DNA of 64,000 nucleotides from Candidatus Jingweiarchaeum tengchongense. Lineage in GTDB: Archaea > Nanobdellota > Nanobdellia > Jingweiarchaeales > Jingweiarchaeaceae. The stretch spans positions 1 through 64,000 of the forward strand of contig JAPDLJ010000001.1 of the NCBI GenBank assembly GCA_025920705.1. The letters run 5' to 3'. The notes beneath the pieces are model-generated. The model searched no databases. It was not told the DNA's origin and saw nothing but the letters and a program-made list of their open reading frames with translations. The position numbers and the translations under genes were made by a program. How positions within the stretch are numbered: the stretch's first letter is position 1; every line of letters begins with the position of its first letter. Positions 18,201 to 27,200 of this stretch are shown here, one piece after another.

Positions 18201-21200
18201 TTGTAATACGCCTTATAATGTAACTTTAAGAGTAAACTTAACTGATGATAAGGGTAACTTGGTTTCGGGAGCGAATACAATTATATATCATCCAAGTGGT
18301 ACATGCAGCGTGAATGATGAGAATAATGGATATTATAATTGTACCTATGATCCAAGCGATACGATAGTGCCTGGGCTCTATACATGGACAGCAGAGGCAA
18401 GTAAAAATTATTATTATAATACTGGTAATGCAACACTTTTGTATTTGGAAATCAGAGGTTGTTCTAACATTAACATTACCCAGCCATTAAATACTTCTTC
18501 CTTTAATCGATCACAAACAATGGATATTAAGGTTAACATAACGGATGAATTCAATCAACCAGTAAGCGATGTAGGCGTTACTTGTGAGCTCACAAAAGCA
18601 AATGGGGTGAAAGTTTATCCAAATTGTATTTACAATCTTTCATCATATCTTTGGGAAGCTAATTACACATTTGCAAATGATGATCCGGTTGGAATTTGGT
18701 ATTTGAAAGTGAATGTAAGTGGAAGTTATTCTTACGCTGAGAAAATATACGAAATCACTTTGTTCGGAAAGTTGAATGTTACAAGTGTCTTAACAAAAGA
18801 TAAAGTAGATAGGGGTTCTGATTGGGGGTATGGTACGATAGCATTGTTGAATGCAAGTATCAATGATGAGAGTGGCCCAGTAAGTGATGTATATGTAAAA
18901 TTTTATGCAAATGATAATTTCATTGGTGAAAACACGACAGATAGTAGTGGAATTGCAAGATTGTACTGGGATCCAGATGATAATTTAAATGTGGGTGCAT
19001 ACAAGATCGAGGTGGAAGCGTACAAGACTTATTATTATAATGATACAAGTAAAAGTTTGAACAATTATACAGATGTTTATGGCAAGTTATTTGTCAGAAA
19101 TGTTTCATCACCGGTAAATGTTGATAGAAAAAATAATTATGGTTATGGTACAATTGCGATTCTTGAGGTAAATGTGAGTGATGATTTATATGTTCCAATA
19201 AATGCATCAACAGTAGAATTTTACATTAATACTAGTGTTGTGGGAACAAACACAAGTGGTGTGAATGGATATTATAAATATAACTGGGATCCAGATAACA
19301 ATCTAAATCCTGGAATTTATGTTTTCTATGCAAATGCAAGAGATGTGCAATACTATCACAATTATACAGATACTGTACCTAATAGTACAATTACTGTTTG
19401 GGGTAAATTAAACATTACTTCTTTCGGATTTACTGATAAAGAAATTTACAGGATTGGAGAATCAACAGTTCTAAGCGTAAATGTGAGTGATGAAAATGAT
19501 GTTGCTGTAAATAATGCAATAGTTTCATTCGTAAGAGATTCAAGTATCATAAATGTGACCAACACTACAAATGGTTATGCAAGTTACACTTATGATCCAA
19601 GCGATACGATAACGCCAAACAACTATACTATGTATGTAAATGTGAGCAAGCAGTACTATTACAATGATTCAAAGCAAGATTGGCTTTTAATAAAAGGCAA
19701 GATAAATTTAACTATCATTTCGCCAAACACAGGTCAGAAGTTCTATAGAAATAATACAGTACAATTAAATTCAAATGTGACAGATGAAAATAATGTTGAA
19801 GTCTCTCCTGATTGGTCTGAATGGAAGAAGATATTTCCCACGCAAGAAGTGATTTCAAATCAACCCGATTATGATTGGAATATTCCATACAACTATCCAA
19901 AAGGATTGCTTTCAATACAATTTAATGCAACTAAAATGTACTATGATATTGTAGGTGCAATTCCAAGTGTTGACATTACAATATGGTCTAAAGCAAATGT
20001 CACAATATTAAACTCTCCTCAAGATTTGAATAGGGGAAACAATATAACAATTGTTGCAAGGGTTTCAGATCATTTCACGAATGAGAACTTGGGTGGTTAC
20101 GATATTGGTTGGTTTGTGAATGATGTTAATATAGCAAATTACACAACTGCCCCTGATGGAACTTCTTCTTATTATTGGATAACGAATTGTTCATATGATG
20201 TTGGTGTGAATTGGATAAATGCTACGATTGGAAATGATACAAGTAATTACATTGATGCTAACATAGCAAACAGTAAAATAGATATCCACTTAATTGGAAA
20301 CCTATCCACATCAATCATTTCACCTCATCTGGATTCACTCTACCATATAAATGATGTAATACAATTAAATTCAAGTACAATTGATGATTGTAACAATTAT
20401 GTCATACCAGTTGTTACATGGAGAAATGAAACAGATGTCATTCAAAGTGGTATAAATGCGACATGGACGATTCCGTTGACCTACAATAAGGGACCAACAA
20501 ATATCACTATTTATGCGAATAAAAGTTATTATTATAATGCAACAAATTCGACACGGATAATCATATATCGCTGGGTAAACATCACGGACTTAAACCCAAT
20601 AAATGTTACTTATCCTGTTGGAACAATCATAAACTTTACATGTTTTGTTAGAGATGCAAATCTTTCACTAGGAATCGAGAATTATCCTGTAAACTTCTAT
20701 AAAAATGGAGTACTTCAGAATGTTAGTTATACAAATACAAGTGGTCTCGCACTTTGGATATGGAACACAACGAATGAACTAAGTAACAATTACACAATAA
20801 AATGTAATATTACGGACAATGCAACGCTTTATTTAAATAAGAGCCACCCATATGAGCAGCAAGGTAATATCACGATTGAAAGAAGATTGTGGATTATAAA
20901 CATCTCAGTTGATAACAGAACGATTTATAGAAATGATACTTGGGCAATATTAAACAATCTACCATATGCCACAAATATTACGGTCGAGGTCTGGGATGCG
21001 GCAATAAATCCTGCTTCAAATGTAATCGTACATTTCTTCAATTCGACAAATGAAATGGGTAATTGTACTACAAATTCAGATGGTAAGTGCAGTGTCATAT
21101 TTAATCCACCTGATACAATCATTGTACAAAATTACACAATTTTAATTAATGCAACAAAGATAGGTAATGATCCATCTTTCACTGAAAATACAACAATTGA

Positions 21201-24200
21201 AATATTGGGTGTCTTAAGGATAAATGCGAGTAATTACCCAACAGGGTTGGATGTAAATTATGAAAATGAGACGATAGAGGCAACGATAGAGCATGATATT
21301 TTAATTACAGATGTGATTTTGAACATTACACTCCCAAATAGTACTGTTATCTCTTCCCAAATGCAATCAATGGGAAATAATAATTATGTATTAAATTATA
21401 CACCTAAAATAAATGGTACGCATTCTTACTTTGTTTATGCGATTGACGCATCTAACTTTTTGAATCAAAGTTCAACCGCTTATTTCACTGCTTATAGAAA
21501 TACAACACTTTCGACAAAGCATGCACCACAATTGATCACGATCACGAACATGACATACTTTAATACTCAGCAATTACAAGTAAGTTTGAATGTAACTAAC
21601 CTGGGCCCATCAAGTGCTTATTACACAAACCTAAGTGTACAAACACCAAGTGGTTGGATCTCTAATTACAATGGTAATTGTGGTTTAATAAAAGATGGAG
21701 AATCATGCCTAAGAACTGTTGATATTACAGTACCTTCAAATACTTCACCCGGTATTTATTATCTAAATTCAAATACAACATGGATGAATCCTGATAATAC
21801 ATATAGTTACATTACGAATGTTACAACAGTGAATGTAACTTCAAATCCATTGTTAAACATCTCACAGAATAGTATTGGGGTTGTTGTCCAGCACAATTCT
21901 TATAATATAACAATATTCACAGTTCAATCAATAGGCAATGACAATTTAAGTAACATTCAGTTTGATTGTTATACTGGAATTGTTTGTACAAATTTTAGTG
22001 TCTCTTTCTCACCTTCAAGTATTAGCTTTCTAGGAAGAGGAAATTCACAAGATGTAAATGTAAATGTAAGTGTGCCGCTTGGATTTGCAATGGGTAATTA
22101 TACTGGAATTATAAGGGCGAATGCGACAAGTAGTGTTTGTAATCCAAGTAGTAATTGTTGGGATGAAGTGGAGATAAATATAGAAGTACCACCATCATCG
22201 ACTTGGTATGCTGAAGAGAAGAACTTTTCATTAGCAAGAGTAAATACATCATCTACTGGATTTATTGGTAATATAACAATAAACAATACTGGAAACACAC
22301 CAATACAATTCACATGGGAAGCTTATGGAAACATTTCTTACATGCTCATCGGTGAAAATATCACAGTAGAAAATCAAACTGTAAAAAACATGACAATTAG
22401 TTATTCCATACCCCATACCCTAAACGATACAAACAATACACCAGCATTCTACGCTGGTGGAATAAGGATCATTGCAATAAATGGAGTTCCACAATCGATG
22501 AATTTCTCTGTTAACTTTAGCGTTTATGATACGTTTGCACCAAACATAAACAACTTTAGCTTAGATTCAAATTTCATTGATATAAATTATGGTGTACTTG
22601 GCATTACAGCAAATGTGACAGATAACGTTAAAGTACAATCTGTGTACGTGGAATTTAGTAGACCTGGGAAAAAGTTTAGCAATTTGATGACAAATGTATA
22701 CGATGACATTTATTACTATTCTTGTAAAGCAGATGGAAGTTGTATCGATGCACTTGGAATATGGAACATAAAAATTTCGACATTTGATACTGCAAATAAT
22801 CCTGAAAATCCACCCCCAGGCTATAATGTGAACAGTAGTGGGTATTTACAAGTAGAAGTTGTTGGAAATACAAGTGTAGATATCCTAACAATCCCTGTAA
22901 TAAATGTATCAAATATAACACAAGGTTACGTTTATGAGTTTAATATAACTCCAATATTCAACAACACATTCAAGGGAACTGCATTTTATTCAAATTTGTC
23001 ATTGAATATTAGTTACCCACTCACAATTGATAATGTAAGTACAAAAACAATTAATTTTGGTAATGTTTCAAGATACAGTGCAGTAAATCAGACACTTCTA
23101 GTAAAAATACCGTCTGGAACAGTACCTGGAACTTATCTAATTAACTACAACGCTAGTTGGATGAATGCAGATAATACTCATAATTCAAACATAAACCAAA
23201 CAACAATAAATGTGCTATCAAATCCATTACTGAATATCGTCGAAGATTATATTTTGACTACAATTGCACATGGTTCTTCTAATGCAACGACCTTCAATCT
23301 AAGTTCATATGGTAATGACAATTTAAGTAACATTGAGATAACATGTGTTTCAGGCACTGTATGTACCAATCCTTGCTTTGATGTTCTGTTTGATAAAAAT
23401 TACTTAAACTTGAGCGCTGGAAACAGTTCAATTGTTACAGTAAGTGTGAATGTGGGTTTGGGATGCAGTCCTGGTAATTATACTGGAATTATAAGGGCGA
23501 ATGCGACGAGTAGTGTTTGTAATCCAAGTAGTAATTGTTGGGATGAAGTGGAGATAAATGTAAGTGTCTTAACTTCACCAACATGGGGAATAACACCAAA
23601 TTACCTTTCTCAGATTGTTTATGATAACTCAAGTGGTAATTTAATTGACATATTGGTAAACAATACTGGTAATGTACAAATTAATTTATCAATCACACTT
23701 TCTGGTAATGCAACGACGCCAACACAATTAATTAATGTCACAGAAACAGATGTAAGCGTAGATAAGGTAAGTACAAAAAATGTGACGGTTACTTATGATA
23801 TTCCCAACAATCAAATACCGGGCATATATCAAGCAATTATAACCTTCACAAATACATCTTCTCCAGCAAATCCAACACAAGTAAACGTCACAATTTATAT
23901 TGATGTGAGGGATCCGTATTCTCCTACAATTTCAAATCCGAACCTATCAAAAACAGCACTTGAGGCAAACTTCGAATCTCTTACAATAAATGCAACCATT
24001 ACTGATAATGTTGCAATCTCAGAAGCTTGGGTAAATATCACATTACCAAATATGAGCAATAATATTATTTTTATGAACAATATTGGAGATAATCTATACA
24101 GCACTACATACAAACCACCAATTGGTGGAAGTTACGGTGTAACAATTTATGCAAATGATACATCAAATAACATTGCTTCTATGTATGCAGGCTCGTTTAA

Positions 24201-27200
24201 TGTAATTGGTAAAACAACTGGTAATTTGAAACAAACACCAACGAGTATTAGTTTTAACAACATCACGTACTTACAAGGAGCTCAATTTGATGTTCACTTG
24301 AATATCACGAATGTTGGGAATACAACAATGCGCTACTTGAACCTGACAGTTTTGGTACCTCAAGATGAATATGACTGTGAGAATGGGAAATGCAAGTGGA
24401 ACTTCACATGTAGTGGTCTTAATTGTAATGGCAGTGGAATAAGCTGTGGTAATTTAACGATAAATGAAAGTTGTGATGGTAATTTTACAATATTTGTACC
24501 AAAAGGTACAAGCGGTGGTACTACAAATAATATATTCGGAGCCGCATTTTGGCTCGATCCAGATCTTACAATTGGAAACACAACCAATTATACATCTGTG
24601 ACAGTTGCATCGAATCCTGTTATCAATGTCACCCCATTGGTGGTTAGTAACAGTATTGAACAAGGAAAAATAAGTGTGCTTGGTTCAATTAATATTAGCT
24701 CATATGGTAATTCACCACTTTATACAATGAATTATACAAGTGTTGGGGGAAATTTACCTTATGCTTGGTTATCATTCGCACCAGAGATCGTAAATATACC
24801 TGTTGGTGTAAGAAGAAATTTAGACATAAGTGTAAGTGTTCCCTTTGGTCAAAATCCTGGTATCTACAACACGACACTCATTGTAAACGCAACTGGTTCC
24901 GCCCCATTCTGTGATCCAAGTTCAAGTTATTACAATCCTAATAGTAAGTGTTGGGAATTTGTGAATTTGAGTTTAAATGTACCTGAAAATTGGTCCTGGA
25001 GCAGGTATCCAAGCTCAGATTACATCATTGTTCCAATCACCACGAGTGGACAAATAAACATCACGGTAAACAATACTGGAAACATGGATATTAACTTTGA
25101 AGTTCAATACAGTGGTGATACTTCAATACTTGATCCATTCAGACCAACTTCTTTATTTTCACCGAAGCAAAGCAGTAACTTATTACAAGTGGGTTACAAT
25201 GGTACGATTTCAGGACTTTATAATGTGTTAATAAAATTGGTGAATCTATCCATCCCTTCACCATATCCAAAAGAGCAAACAACAAATATCACATTGAATG
25301 TAACAAATGTTCCTCCTAATATCCAAAATGTGAGTATTGCACCTAGTATCTTGGATGTGAATTATCAAAAAGTGAACATAAGTGCTGTGGTGACGCACCC
25401 AGCATCAAGTGTATATGTCTGGGCTAATATAACAAAACCAGACAATTCAATCACAACAATTCCAATGTCTGGTGTTGGAAATACTTACAGTGCTACCTAC
25501 ACACCGGAACAGGAAGGGATGTATGGTGTTACAATTTATGCGAATGAAAGTAGGGATGGTCTAATGAGTTCTTCTGGAATATATAATTTCTTAGCGTTTG
25601 CGACCACATCACTTGAACTCATTTCGATTCCAAACGAAACAGCAGTTTACAAGATAACACAGTACGATGGAAACATCACAAACTTGAACATTACAGTAAG
25701 AAATACGGGTATGGCAACTGCATACAATACTGTAGTCTCATTACAAGCTCCTCAAGGTTGGACTTTAATTCCAACAATGATAAATTACGGAAATATCACA
25801 AGAAATTCTGCAAATTCAACAATTGTAACAATTACGATACCTAAAGGTACACCACCCGGTAATTATTATGTGAATTTAAATTTGAGCTGGATGAATCCAA
25901 ATAATGTTGTTTCAACTGTCACTTCAAATGTAAGATTTGAAGTTGCACAAAATCCGTTCGCTAACTTTACAACAAAGGAAGCGAGTTCAGTAACATTGGA
26001 TGGGTACTCGAATTATACTATATTAACCTTAAATTCAACGGGTAACATAGATGCAACTGACATTTCAATTTCATGCGTATCTGGACCATGTTCAAATTTG
26101 AGTACCACGATTTCGCCTCCATTTATCTCTTATCTTGCAATTGGAAATACAAGAGATATAAATATAAGCTTCAGCGTTCCAGTTGGATATCCAGCTGGAA
26201 CTCATGTGATTGGTATAAACGCATTCACTCCTATCAACTCAGATGCTGCGAATATCTCGATCACCGTACCACCAAATTACTCATGGAATAGGACACCTAG
26301 TTCTATATTTGCAAGGGTTGGGGTGAGTGAAAACTACACAACGACTGAAATCGGGAGGATAGAGGTAGATAACCTAGGAAACATTGAAATGTTCTTTAAT
26401 ATAACAATCGATAACTCAACATACATCTATCCGAATGTAACGGTCTTGCAAGTACCTAGACAATCAAAGGGTGTTGTTGGTGTGAGGACAGTCGTACCGT
26501 CTGAAAGAGGAACGCACAATGCAACAATTACGATTATAAACAACCTGACAAAAGAGGAAATGAATACAACCGTGAATCTGGAAGTAACAGAACTTAGGGT
26601 GAATGTGATAAGTCCAATTTCAAATGAACTTAGGCCTGTGAAGTTGAATGATACGCTGGAAGTTTTTGCGAATGTAACTTATCAAGGAGTACCATTAACA
26701 GATGGTGTGAATTGGACGATTGAGTTGAGCAATGCAATATATGGTATTACGAAGCAATGTGATGTAAATAACGCAACTTATCAAACAGACCGTTGGAGAA
26801 TTACATGTATAATTCCTGAGACAAGAGATGCAACTTTATATGATTTGGTTGTAAGCGCATATGCATATGATCCATCAATCAACACGATTTCATCAAGTAC
26901 AAGAACAAATGCAATATTTTATGAAGATATCACACCACCCAAATTTGTTGGCGTAAACATCAGTTCTGTGCAACCAAATGAAATTGCTGTTATTAAAGTG
27001 AATGTAACTGATAACGTTGCTGTTTCAGATGCTTGGGTAGAAATAATGTATCCAAATTACAGTACTACAAGTGCAAATCTCACTTATATTGAAAATTTGT
27101 GGCAAATGAGTTTTAATGACACATCACAGATAGGAGATTATGAACTAAAAATCTACGCAAAAGATAATTCGAATAATCTGAATCAAACATATAGTTGGTT

